Assembly (NCBI GenBank): GCA_031274985.1
Contig: JAISPK010000029.1
Coordinates: forward strand, 1 to 12,919
DNA length: 12,919 nucleotides
Reading direction: 5' to 3'
Source of the DNA: Coriobacteriales bacterium
GTDB taxonomy: Bacteria > Actinomycetota > Coriobacteriia > Coriobacteriales > UBA8131
The stretch's first letter is position 1; each line of letters begins with the position of its first letter. Positions 7,361-12,919 of this stretch are shown here, piece after piece. The position numbers were made by a program, and so were the translations under genes. The notes below the pieces were generated by a model. It ran no database searches. It was not told where the DNA came from and saw only the letters and a list, made by a program, of their open reading frames with translations.

Positions 7361-7438
7361 CCCTGTTACTCGGCGCGTTTGAGAACCAGTTACTCAACGC
7401 GTTTGAGAATCCTGCCCTGTTACTCGGCGCGTTTGAGA
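7357..7438. repeat. Three copies of the 3' end of the DUF5692-like gene
   Basis: A 28-bp segment at 7411-7438 recurs exactly at 7357-7384, with a diverged shorter copy between (7387-7408). The GTTACTC core starts at 7365, 7389 and 7419. The right copy holds the last codons of the minus-strand gene (LKRAE and the TAA at 7420-7422). Steps of 30 and 24 nt keep all copies in the gene's frame, each with its own TAA, so readthrough would add similar short tails. Confidence 0.9.
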
Positions 7439-8394
7439 GCCTTTTCGTAGTCTCTGGTGCCCACAAAAACCTCGTTTGTGTAAGGGTTGCGCTTAAGTTT
7501 CTTTGCGCGATAGGCCACATAACCGAGGGCTGCCACGTTGGCGACCAACGAAATCAGGGCTACCGCCAGGTTAACGTTAGGGTCATTGACCGACTGTACC
7601 GAGAATTGGCTGTAGTCAAGCAGCGCCGGAAAACACTGGGCAAACATGCACCAGAGCGCCAAGGTGTTGGCCCGGTTTTGGATCCATCCACCCTTGTTCC
7701 AGAGAAAGGCGGCAACCGTGGGGGCAATCAACAGCGCCAAGCCACAGTACCAGGAGTGCGTGGGCAGGCAGTTATAGGTGTAACAAAAATTCCAGATGTC
7801 ATAGGAGATGATGAATACCCAGGTCATATCGGGCCACAGCATGTCCTGCTTCTTTTTGGATACGTAGATACCAAACCAACCCGTCATAACGAGGATATTA
7901 AGAATGCCGGCTGTGCCATTGAGCACGTTGTGCCAACCGCCGTTAAGCAGTATCCCTTCACTTGAGACAAAGCTCGGTCCCCAGGCGCGCACCGCTGACT
8001 CAAAATCGCTGACCACGGCAATGAGAATATTGACGGCCACGATAACAAAGGGAAAGCACTTAAACCAGTGCGACTTGCCGATCTTACCCCACCGGTACTT
8101 TAGCGCCATAAAACCGATACAACCCGTGGTTGCGGCGTAGAGTTTTGCGTAGTGGAACCAGCCGTTCATATACAGGCTCGTTGGATTATTGAGTGCCCAT
8201 TGCGCCCCTTGGGCCGCGTTTACCGTGAGAGCAACAAAGTAAACCGTGAGCCCCGCCGGCAGAACCAGAAAACAAAAAATCCCCCCTGCTTTCGTGCGTC
8301 TGGCCAGCTCATTTACCCCAATCAGCCCAAGAAATACGACGAGCCAACCGAGCCATTGGTACGCAGCATTCTCTCCGTAGACTTGAAATAACAT
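7420..8394 (-). CDS. Polytopic integral membrane protein, DUF5692-like
   Basis: A 324-residue protein with about eight or nine hydrophobic helices, many tryptophans and aromatic residues, and a polar basic C-terminal tail (RAKKLKRNPYTNEVF...KALKRAE). It resembles the DUF5692 family I remember from Eggerthellaceae; that name is from memory and the function is unknown. Motifs worth noting are GWFHYAKLYAATTGCIGF (about 72-89) and the loop YDIWNFCYTYNCLPTHSWYCG (about 195-215) with several Cys and aromatic residues. I start at ATG 8392-8394 because GGGAGG lies 7 nt upstream. It is divergent from the cytochrome-flavoprotein operon and shares its promoter region and repeated motif, so joint control and a linked role (substrate transport, sensing, or membrane electron transfer) are reasonable inferences. 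Confidence 0.8.
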   Translation of the reverse strand: MLFQVYGENAAYQWLGWLVVFLGLIGVNELARRTKAGGIFCFLVLPAGLTVYFVALTVNAAQGAQWALNNPTSLYMNGWFHYAKLYAATTGCIGFMALKYRWGKIGKSHWFKCFPFVIVAVNILIAVVSDFESAVRAWGPSFVSSEGILLNGGWHNVLNGTAGILNILVMTGWFGIYVSKKKQDMLWPDMTWVFIISYDIWNFCYTYNCLPTHSWYCGLALLIAPTVAAFLWNKGGWIQNRANTLALWCMFAQCFPALLDYSQFSVQSVNDPNVNLAVALISLVANVAALGYVAYRAKKLKRNPYTNEVFVGTRDYEKALKRAE

Positions 8395-8456
8395 GATCAA
8401 TCCTCCCTCTCTCTTAATCCCCTGCTGTTGCAATGGATTGCTTCACGTCAAGTCGC

Positions 8457-8462
8457 ATTATA
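8457..8462 (-). promoter_or_regulatory. Likely -10 element for the DUF5692-like gene
   Basis: On the minus strand 8462-8457 reads TATAAT, a perfect -10 box about 65 nt before the gene start. No good -35 lies at 16-18 nt, which suggests an activated or extended promoter. A copy of the repeated TTCATWRTTGT motif (8464-8474) abuts it directly upstream. Confidence 0.5.
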
Positions 8463-8463
8463 C

Positions 8464-8523
8464 TTCATAGTTGTAATAATTTGTTGACAATAATGAACTA
8501 CTGTCAATATACTTCATTGTTGT
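8464..8523. promoter_or_regulatory. Three iterated TTCATWRTTGT sites, candidate operator of the divergent promoters
   Basis: TTCATAGTTGT (8464-8474, plus), TTCATTATTGT (8497-8487, minus) and TTCATTGTTGT (8513-8523, plus) share nine of eleven positions. The two plus-strand copies extend to a 17-bp near-identical repeat (8459-8475 and 8508-8524, one mismatch). Centres are 23 and 26 bp apart. The sites abut or overlap the -10 of each promoter, where a repressor would block both genes. Confidence 0.6.
8484..8513 (+). promoter_or_regulatory. Sigma-70-type promoter of the cytochrome-flavoprotein operon
   Basis: TTGACA (8484-8489) and TATACT (8508-8513) are separated by 18 nt, a near-consensus promoter, about 60 nt before the cytochrome start. 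TTGACA also forms an inverted repeat with TGTCAA at 8502-8507. One motif copy (8487-8497) overlaps the -35 box and another (8513-8523) begins at the end of the -10 box. Confidence 0.7.
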
Positions 8524-8572
8524 ATTGATTCTTTATCCATACGAAGATTTCTGAAGAGAAAGGAGAGGGCGA

Positions 8573-9148
8573 ATGGATGAAAAGAACAAATCGGGCAGGC
8601 GCAGAAAAAAACTGTCTCTGACCATTGCGGTAGTCGCAGTCTTTGCGGTGATTATTGCTGCTGGAGGTGTAGGCCTTGGGATTTGGCACGAACAACCGGG
8701 TTTTTGCAACACGCTTTGCCATCAACCGATGGATGCGTATGTAAAGAGTTATGAGAGTGAGGGCACACTCATGGTTTCGCAGCATCGAGAAGCAGACGTA
8801 ACCTGTCTTCAGTGCCACGAACCGACCATAAAAGAGCAGTTGACCGAGGCTGGCCAGTGGATGAAGGGGTCTTTTAGGATGGATCAAAACGGCATGCTCA
8901 CTACCGTTGGCGTGAGGGCCGATAAGACTTTTTGCACCGGCGATCAGTGTCATGACTTTGCCGAAGTGGTGGCAACCACAGAAAACTGGAACGGGGAATT
9001 GGACACAAACCCGCACCGCTCACATCAGGGGGTCGGCATCGATTGCAGCAATTGTCATAGCGCACACGAGCCCTCGTACCTGCTCTGCAACGCCTGCCAT
9101 GAGTACGACCTGCCCGAAGGTTGGGTCAACCCGCGCTCAGTCAAATAA
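8573..9148 (+). CDS. NapC/NrfH-like membrane-anchored pentahaem cytochrome c
   Basis: A 191-residue protein: basic N-terminus, one membrane helix (about 15-38), then an extracytoplasmic haem domain. Such proteins take electrons from menaquinol and pass them to a partner reductase. Five haem-attachment motifs are visible: CNTLCH (45-50, spacing CX3CH), CLQCH (78-82), CTGDQCH (121-127, spacing CX4CH), CSNCH (158-162) and CNACH (172-176). So three are standard CXXCH and two have stretched spacing. M53, three residues after H50, could be an axial ligand of the quinol-side haem, as Met near the first haem is in NrfH. The ATG at 8573 has AGGAG 7 nt upstream. It is the first gene of the operon, fed by the promoter at 8484-8513, and in layout matches Cgr1 of Eggerthella lenta. 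The electron route is inferred. Confidence 0.9.
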   Translation: MDEKNKSGRRRKKLSLTIAVVAVFAVIIAAGGVGLGIWHEQPGFCNTLCHQPMDAYVKSYESEGTLMVSQHREADVTCLQCHEPTIKEQLTEAGQWMKGSFRMDQNGMLTTVGVRADKTFCTGDQCHDFAEVVATTENWNGELDTNPHRSHQGVGIDCSNCHSAHEPSYLLCNACHEYDLPEGWVNPRSVK

Positions 9149-9166
9149 CCCTAAGAGGCGGGTTAT
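9145..9166 (+). other. Intercistronic hairpin between cytochrome and FMN-lipoprotein genes
   Basis: ATAACCC (9145-9151) and GGGTTAT (9160-9166) are perfect 7-bp arms around an 8-nt loop. The left arm contains the cytochrome stop codon and the right arm ends 6 nt before the AGGAG of the next gene. No T-run follows, so RNA processing, stability or setting the cytochrome-to-flavoprotein ratio is likelier than termination. Confidence 0.5.
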
Positions 9167-9181
9167 CGAAAGGAGAACACT

Positions 9182-9808
9182 ATGAAAAACAATGAGGCAG
9201 CGCTGGCTGCCAAGGGGGCTACCACAACGGCATTGGTTGCCTGCGGGGTTACCGCAACAGCATTAACGCTGGGGCTTTCGGGTTGCGCCGCTAGCTATGA
9301 AGGATCGGGGTCAAAAGATGCCGTGAGCGCAGAACAACTCGCAGTAATCACCAGCGATCCCTGGACTTTTGAGATCACGATAGATCCTGCCAAAACCGCC
9401 GAGGGCGATTTGGCCGATGGCATCTACCGGGGAACCGGTCGCGGCATGGCCGGACTCATCACTGCTACGCTGCTGGTTGAGAACAATCGCATCACCTGCC
9501 TGGCCATTGAGCAGGACGGCGAGACTCAGAGCGTTGGAGGTTACGAGGCGGTGAGGGACGGCACCTATGCAGCCATGATCAATGCGGCGCAGGGTGCTGA
9601 CATTGACACGATTTCCGGAGCAACCATCACCACGGCTGGCGTAAAACAAGCCGTGCGCGAGGCACTCGCGCGCGCCGAGGTGTCCGGTTCGCAGGGCGTC
9701 TCGCAGTCTGCTTCGCAGGGCAGTTCAACAACGTCAATACCACAGACAACAACACCCGCTGCTCCACCAAGCAGCACAACCAGTGAGAGGGAGGGAACCC
9801 ATGAGTAA
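9182..9808 (+). CDS. FMN-binding domain lipoprotein (covalent flavin carrier)
   Basis: A 208-residue exported lipoprotein. The N-terminal signal ends in the lipobox LSGC (32-35), so C35 should be lipid-modified. After a short linker comes one FMN-binding domain (about 75-165): ADGIYRGTGRGMAG, the strand region ITATLLVENNRI, and the flavinylation motif DTISGAT (142-148), fitting the Dxx(S/T)GAT rule in which an ApbE-type transferase links FMN to the final Thr (T148). The rest is a Ser/Thr/Gln/Pro-rich tail (about 167-208) of low complexity. In urocanate and fumarate reductases this domain is often fused to the FAD subunit; here it is separate, and probably relays electrons from the cytochrome to the flavoprotein. 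AGGAG lies 6 nt before the ATG; the stop overlaps the next start by 8 nt. Confidence 0.9.
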   Translation: MKNNEAALAAKGATTTALVACGVTATALTLGLSGCAASYEGSGSKDAVSAEQLAVITSDPWTFEITIDPAKTAEGDLADGIYRGTGRGMAGLITATLLVENNRITCLAIEQDGETQSVGGYEAVRDGTYAAMINAAQGADIDTISGATITTAGVKQAVREALARAEVSGSQGVSQSASQGSSTTSIPQTTTPAAPPSSTTSEREGTHE

Positions 9809-11648
9809 CACATCCTCAACAGACCGGGGTTTATCCCGTAGAGATTTTTTGACCAGAGCAGCGCTCGTTGCGGGAGGAGCTGCCGGTGCCAGTGTGGTGG
9901 GGACCACTCCTGCCTTTGCGACCGATGAAGGCGTCATTGGCGATTGGGCGGCAGACGGTTCCAGTGAGGTTGCCCTTCTCGACAGTCGTGATACCAATGC
10001 CTCCAGCAGCGACGGCACCTACCGCGAACTCAACGGCGCAGCCTTTCCCGCTGATGACGCAACCCCCATTGCACCCCGCCCTATTCCCGCCTCCTGGGAC
10101 GCGGAGTGCGACATCTGCGTCGTGGGTGCAGGAGGCGGTGGACTTAATGCGGCAGCGCGGGCAGCGCAGCTCGGCGCAGAGGTCATCTGCGTTGAGGCGC
10201 TGGGTCTGCACGGCGGCAATGCGCAATCTGCCGGTATGTGCGGCATCCTCGGCGGGCTGAGCATGCAGGAAAGCAAGCGCTTTGCCTTTCCCAGCTATCC
10301 CTTTGACCCAAAAGCGCTCACCGCTTGGGTCATGGACGAGTACCACTATGCAGCTGACCCACAGCTCATCTACTTGATTGCCGAGCAGGGAGGCCCCAGC
10401 CTCGACTGGATGGCCAGCTGCGGTGTGCAATGGCGACTCGGCGAGGTGCCCGTGTACGTAGCACCCAAGAATTCCACCCTCGACCACCACGTACTCAAGA
10501 TGAAAGACGCTACGGACGCCATGTTCAACTATGGGCAACGACACGGCGTTGAGTACCGCTTTCAATCCCCGGCACAGGCGCTTGTACAAGACGAGTCCGG
10601 ACGCATCGTTGGTGTGGTGGTTAAAGAAAAGTACCAGCGTGAGGTGTACATCCACGCCCGCCATGCGGTGATCCTCACCGCCGGGGGCTTTTGCAACAAC
10701 AAGGCGCTTTTGGAGCGCTACATCCCCACCGCTGCCATGGGTTGTGCCTCGAGCTACCTCATTGGTGGCGAGACCGGCGAGTGCTTTCGCATGGGGCTGG
10801 GCGTGGGGGCAGATGTATCGGGATTCAACAGTTCGGCCTCTTTTGACGGCGGTGTCGACTGGCAGGCAGAAGGAGGAACCTGGGCGCATTTTCTCTACGA
10901 CGGTATGACCCAGCTGTCGCGCCAACCGTGGCTTACTATTGACCGTTGTGGCAATCGTCTGCGTTACCTGGACAGCCGGGTAGCCGAAGACGGAGCAAAT
11001 GCTATTTATGCCCTCGGCGACCTGGCTACGATTCAGATGGCAAACCCCGGGCATCGCGGCTACATTGTCTTTGACGGACGCTATGAAGAGTACCTGGCAG
11101 GATTTGCCCAGGAGCACTGCAGAAAACTCATGACTCCCGACCTTGAACAGATCGAGAAGGTGCCGGAACACTACCGCGACTGGCATCATGGCGTACAGGA
11201 TGCGCTCAAGGCCGATGTGCTCAAGAAGCGTGATTCGCTGGAAGAATTAGAGGCTGACCTAGGCTTTGCTCCCGGGATACTCACCGAGGCGGTGGCCCGC
11301 TGGAATGAGACCTGCGAGCGTGGCGTGGACGATTACCTGTACCCGATGCCACCCGAATGGCTTCATCCGGTGAGCACGCCCCCCTTCTATGGATGCCGCA
11401 TTGGCGGCAACCTCTACAGCACTAAGGCCGGCTTGCTCATCAACGCCAAGATGCAGGTTGTGGGGGTGGACGGAAAACCGATCAGCGGCCTCTACGCAGG
11501 CTGGCATACCGCCGGAGGTGCCTGTGGAGAAAACAGCTACATCGGCGATCCGATACTCGGTTCGCTCATGGGTGACGTTGGTCTTGCCTTCTGCGGTGGT
11601 TACCTCAGTGGATCGGCTGCGGTCAAACACGAAATGGCAGGTGCATAA
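9801..11648 (+). CDS. Tat-exported FAD-dependent reductase (fumarate reductase/urocanate reductase flavoprotein superfamily), substrate unknown
   Basis: A 615-residue flavoprotein. The N-terminus is a twin-arginine signal (SRRDFL, 12-17, then a hydrophobic stretch and cleavage after AFA at about 38-40), so it is exported folded with its cofactor. The FAD-binding motif CVVGAGGGGLNAA (106-118) and VEALGLHGGN (131-140) are typical, as are TAGGF (293-297) and the late FAD region GLYAGWHTAGG (563-573). The C-terminal active-site region differs from fumarate reductases: where those have HTMGG and GANRLGGN, this has NLYSTKAGL (537-545) and GENSYIGDP (576-584), so the substrate-binding Arg and His are absent there. 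The ATG at 9801 has GAGGGAGGG upstream and overlaps the previous stop; a start at 9783 is less likely. Context matches Cgr2-like reductases of organic acceptors. The reaction is unknown. Confidence 0.92.
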   Translation: MSNTSSTDRGLSRRDFLTRAALVAGGAAGASVVGTTPAFATDEGVIGDWAADGSSEVALLDSRDTNASSSDGTYRELNGAAFPADDATPIAPRPIPASWDAECDICVVGAGGGGLNAAARAAQLGAEVICVEALGLHGGNAQSAGMCGILGGLSMQESKRFAFPSYPFDPKALTAWVMDEYHYAADPQLIYLIAEQGGPSLDWMASCGVQWRLGEVPVYVAPKNSTLDHHVLKMKDATDAMFNYGQRHGVEYRFQSPAQALVQDESGRIVGVVVKEKYQREVYIHARHAVILTAGGFCNNKALLERYIPTAAMGCASSYLIGGETGECFRMGLGVGADVSGFNSSASFDGGVDWQAEGGTWAHFLYDGMTQLSRQPWLTIDRCGNRLRYLDSRVAEDGANAIYALGDLATIQMANPGHRGYIVFDGRYEEYLAGFAQEHCRKLMTPDLEQIEKVPEHYRDWHHGVQDALKADVLKKRDSLEELEADLGFAPGILTEAVARWNETCERGVDDYLYPMPPEWLHPVSTPPFYGCRIGGNLYSTKAGLLINAKMQVVGVDGKPISGLYAGWHTAGGACGENSYIGDPILGSLMGDVGLAFCGGYLSGSAAVKHEMAGA

Positions 11649-11650
11649 TC

Positions 11651-12448
11651 ATGGCTCTTAAGGAATTCAACATAAAAAACAGATTCAAAGGTTTGGTGCG
11701 CCCTTATGCGACACTCTTCGCCCTGGCACTCATTGTTGCCCTGCTGGCACGGATTGGCCTCTTTGCCATGGATCTCACCGGTGTACTCTCGTATGACTAT
11801 ATCTCGGCCTCCGATGTGCCGATCCTTGACGTGATCTGCTCCATCCTCACAGGCCCGGCCCTCGTTGCCTTTTTGTTCGTTTCAGGTTTAGTGCTGACAA
11901 CCTCAACTGCCGGTTCGGTGCTCTACGGGGTCTTGTTCGCCCGTCGCGATGACGGAAAGGCCCGCCCGCTCATGGCATTTCTCACAGGATGGGCCACGGC
12001 ACTGGTGGCGCTCATCTGTGCGCTCATCGTTGCGAGCGGGATACTCTCGGCAGTGCAACTTGCTTCCATGAGCTCAAAACTTCCGGCTCTCCCGGTGCTC
12101 GTTTGCGCAATCGTGGTATTTGCGGCCTTTCTCGGTACCCTGCACGCTGCGGCATCACTTGCCATCTGTGCTTGCATAGCACGGGCAAAAGCGGGCGGAT
12201 CTCTGGTCAAAAACCTGGTAGTTGCAACTACTGCCTGCGGTATTCCGGTCATGGTAGTGACTATTGGCACCTTTGCCTCGATACACACAACTACCCTGTG
12301 CCTGCTTGCCGTTGGACTATGGTTTTGGGCAGACCTCATGGTGAATATCTCGCTCATGGTGGTTTGCACAGCGCTTATCCAGCGTGCCGCAAAACAAATT
12401 AACACCCAGCAGTTGGAGGCAAGTCAAAGTTTCAATAGACCGAGCTGA
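11651..12448 (+). CDS. Integral membrane protein of unknown function, last gene of the reductase operon
   Basis: A 265-residue protein with about six membrane helices (roughly 18-40, 61-83, 109-137, 146-176, 188-208, 213-245). I do not recognise the family. It starts 2 nt after the flavoprotein stop, so it is surely cotranscribed and probably translationally coupled. The N-terminus is short and basic (MALKEFNIKNRFK), the loop at about 97-106 (ARRDDGKARP) is polar and likely cytoplasmic, and the tail (RAAKQINTQQLEASQSFNRPS) is hydrophilic. There are several membrane cysteines (63, 122, 152, 173, 175, 196) but no haem motif or clear quinone-site signature. Transport of the acceptor or its product, or anchoring of the exported subunits, are guesses from context. 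Confidence 0.8.
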   Translation: MALKEFNIKNRFKGLVRPYATLFALALIVALLARIGLFAMDLTGVLSYDYISASDVPILDVICSILTGPALVAFLFVSGLVLTTSTAGSVLYGVLFARRDDGKARPLMAFLTGWATALVALICALIVASGILSAVQLASMSSKLPALPVLVCAIVVFAAFLGTLHAAASLAICACIARAKAGGSLVKNLVVATTACGIPVMVVTIGTFASIHTTTLCLLAVGLWFWADLMVNISLMVVCTALIQRAAKQINTQQLEASQSFNRPS

Positions 12449-12463
12449 TCTAGCGGGCGAATT

Positions 12464-12503
12464 GCCTCAGGCACTATCCCGAGATGCTTTCTGAGGTACT
12501 TTT
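12464..12503. terminator. Possible terminator between the operon and the convergent MarR gene
   Basis: CCTCAG (12465-12470) pairs with CTGAGG (12491-12496), with inner GCA/TGC pairing, and TTTT follows within a few bases on the plus strand. The 60-nt convergent gap is the right place for a terminator, but the loop is long and the T-run short. Confidence 0.3.
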
Positions 12504-12508
12504 CTGAG

Positions 12509-12919
12509 TCAATCGATCGGCTGTAAGAGGCTGAGTGCTGCGATGCGCTCGGCCTCTTCCTGCTCCTGGAGACGGGCGATTACCACATGACCGACCTGCG
12601 CAATCACGTGGCGTTGCGCTTGATTGAGGTTTTTCCAAAGATAGTTGCGCGCCAGTGAATCAATAGAATCGCCCAGGGTCTTCTGCTTTTTGAGACCTGC
12701 CTCGGTGGCCGCAATGAACACTGCCTTGCGATCCTTGGGGTCAGACAGGCGAGCAGCCCAATCATACTTAACAAGCCGGTCGGCAGATCGCGCAACGGTA
12801 GCCGGCGACAAGCAGAGCTGATGCACCAGATCCACACTGCGCAGCGGCGTACCTACCTCGCTCAGGCGCTGCAAAATGCGGTACTCATTGAAAGAAACGC
12901 CTGCCAGATTGCGCAGCAT
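12509..12919 (-). CDS. MarR-family transcriptional regulator (N-terminus outside the window)
   Basis: The visible 136 residues contain a MarR winged helix-turn-helix: FNEYRILQRLSEVG, the recognition region LSPATVARSADRLVKYDW (about 37-54), and the wing LSDPKDRKAVFIAATEAG (about 58-75) with the DxxDRR-like DPKDRK signature, then the C-terminal dimerisation helices. Full MarR proteins carry about 25-35 residues before this point, so the ATG at the edge is probably internal and the real start lies beyond the window. It converges on the reductase operon and could be the factor that binds the repeated sites at 8464-8523; MarR proteins usually repress and release DNA on binding a small aromatic or phenolic ligand. 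That link is inference. Confidence 0.88.
   Translation of the reverse strand: MLRNLAGVSFNEYRILQRLSEVGTPLRSVDLVHQLCLSPATVARSADRLVKYDWAARLSDPKDRKAVFIAATEAGLKKQKTLGDSIDSLARNYLWKNLNQAQRHVIAQVGHVVIARLQEQEEAERIAALSLLQPID

Noticed and set aside
7342..7965. A 207-codon open frame on the plus strand
   Set aside because: It overlaps the DUF5692-like gene in antisense and begins inside its 3' repeats; the protein has no helices or motifs of note.
8504..9016. A 170-codon open frame on the minus strand
   Set aside because: Antisense to the cytochrome gene and its promoter, no domain, and incompatible with the clear haem motifs on the plus strand.
9831..11189. A 452-codon open frame on the minus strand
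   Set aside because: It lies wholly opposite the flavoprotein gene, has no recognisable domain and reads like a reverse shadow of GC-rich coding sequence.

Overview
The window looks like a chromosomal segment of an anaerobic member of the Coriobacteriia, most likely Eggerthellales/Eggerthellaceae. The best clue is the right half: a NapC/NrfH-like multihaem cytochrome, a lipid-anchored FMN-binding protein and a Tat-exported FAD flavoprotein lie in tandem, the arrangement these gut and oral anaerobes use for respiratory reductases (compare the Cgr1/Cgr2 system of Eggerthella lenta). The taxonomic call rests on gene content and remembered family resemblance; no search was run.

Left part (1-4712, all on the minus strand). 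From the edge inwards: the N-terminal part of a cytoplasmic signalling protein with a HAMP-like segment (1-504); a V4R (4-vinyl reductase domain) small-ligand sensor protein (683-1222); the primosomal helicase PriA (1381-3762); and a DAGK-family lipid kinase (3789-4712). The kinase and priA are 26 nt apart and probably cotranscribed. The V4R protein and the sensor are probably a signalling pair.

Middle (4801-7285, plus strand). A NifS/IscS-type cysteine desulfurase diverges from the lipid kinase, and a PHP-type histidinol-phosphatase (HisK-like) follows. Between them lie 487 nt without a credible gene, holding a 22-bp tandem array that starts inside the end of the desulfurase gene, two inverted repeats of identical geometry (TGGCA-N6-TGCCA), and three perfect 11-bp tandem repeats.

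Right part (7420-12919). A polytopic membrane protein (DUF5692-like, minus strand) is transcribed divergently from a four-gene operon: pentahaem cytochrome, FMN lipoprotein, Tat flavoprotein, six-helix membrane protein. The shared 178-nt promoter region carries three copies of an 11-bp motif (TTCATWRTTGT), a strong candidate operator. A MarR-family regulator, cut by the window edge, converges on the operon from the right and is the obvious candidate to bind it. The inferred electron route is menaquinol to cytochrome to FMN lipoprotein to flavoprotein to an unknown organic acceptor outside the membrane. The flavoprotein lacks the fumarate-reductase active-site signatures, so its substrate is open.

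A theme across the window: three unrelated genes (V4R, cysteine desulfurase, DUF5692-like) each have their last coding bases repeated directly downstream of the stop codon.
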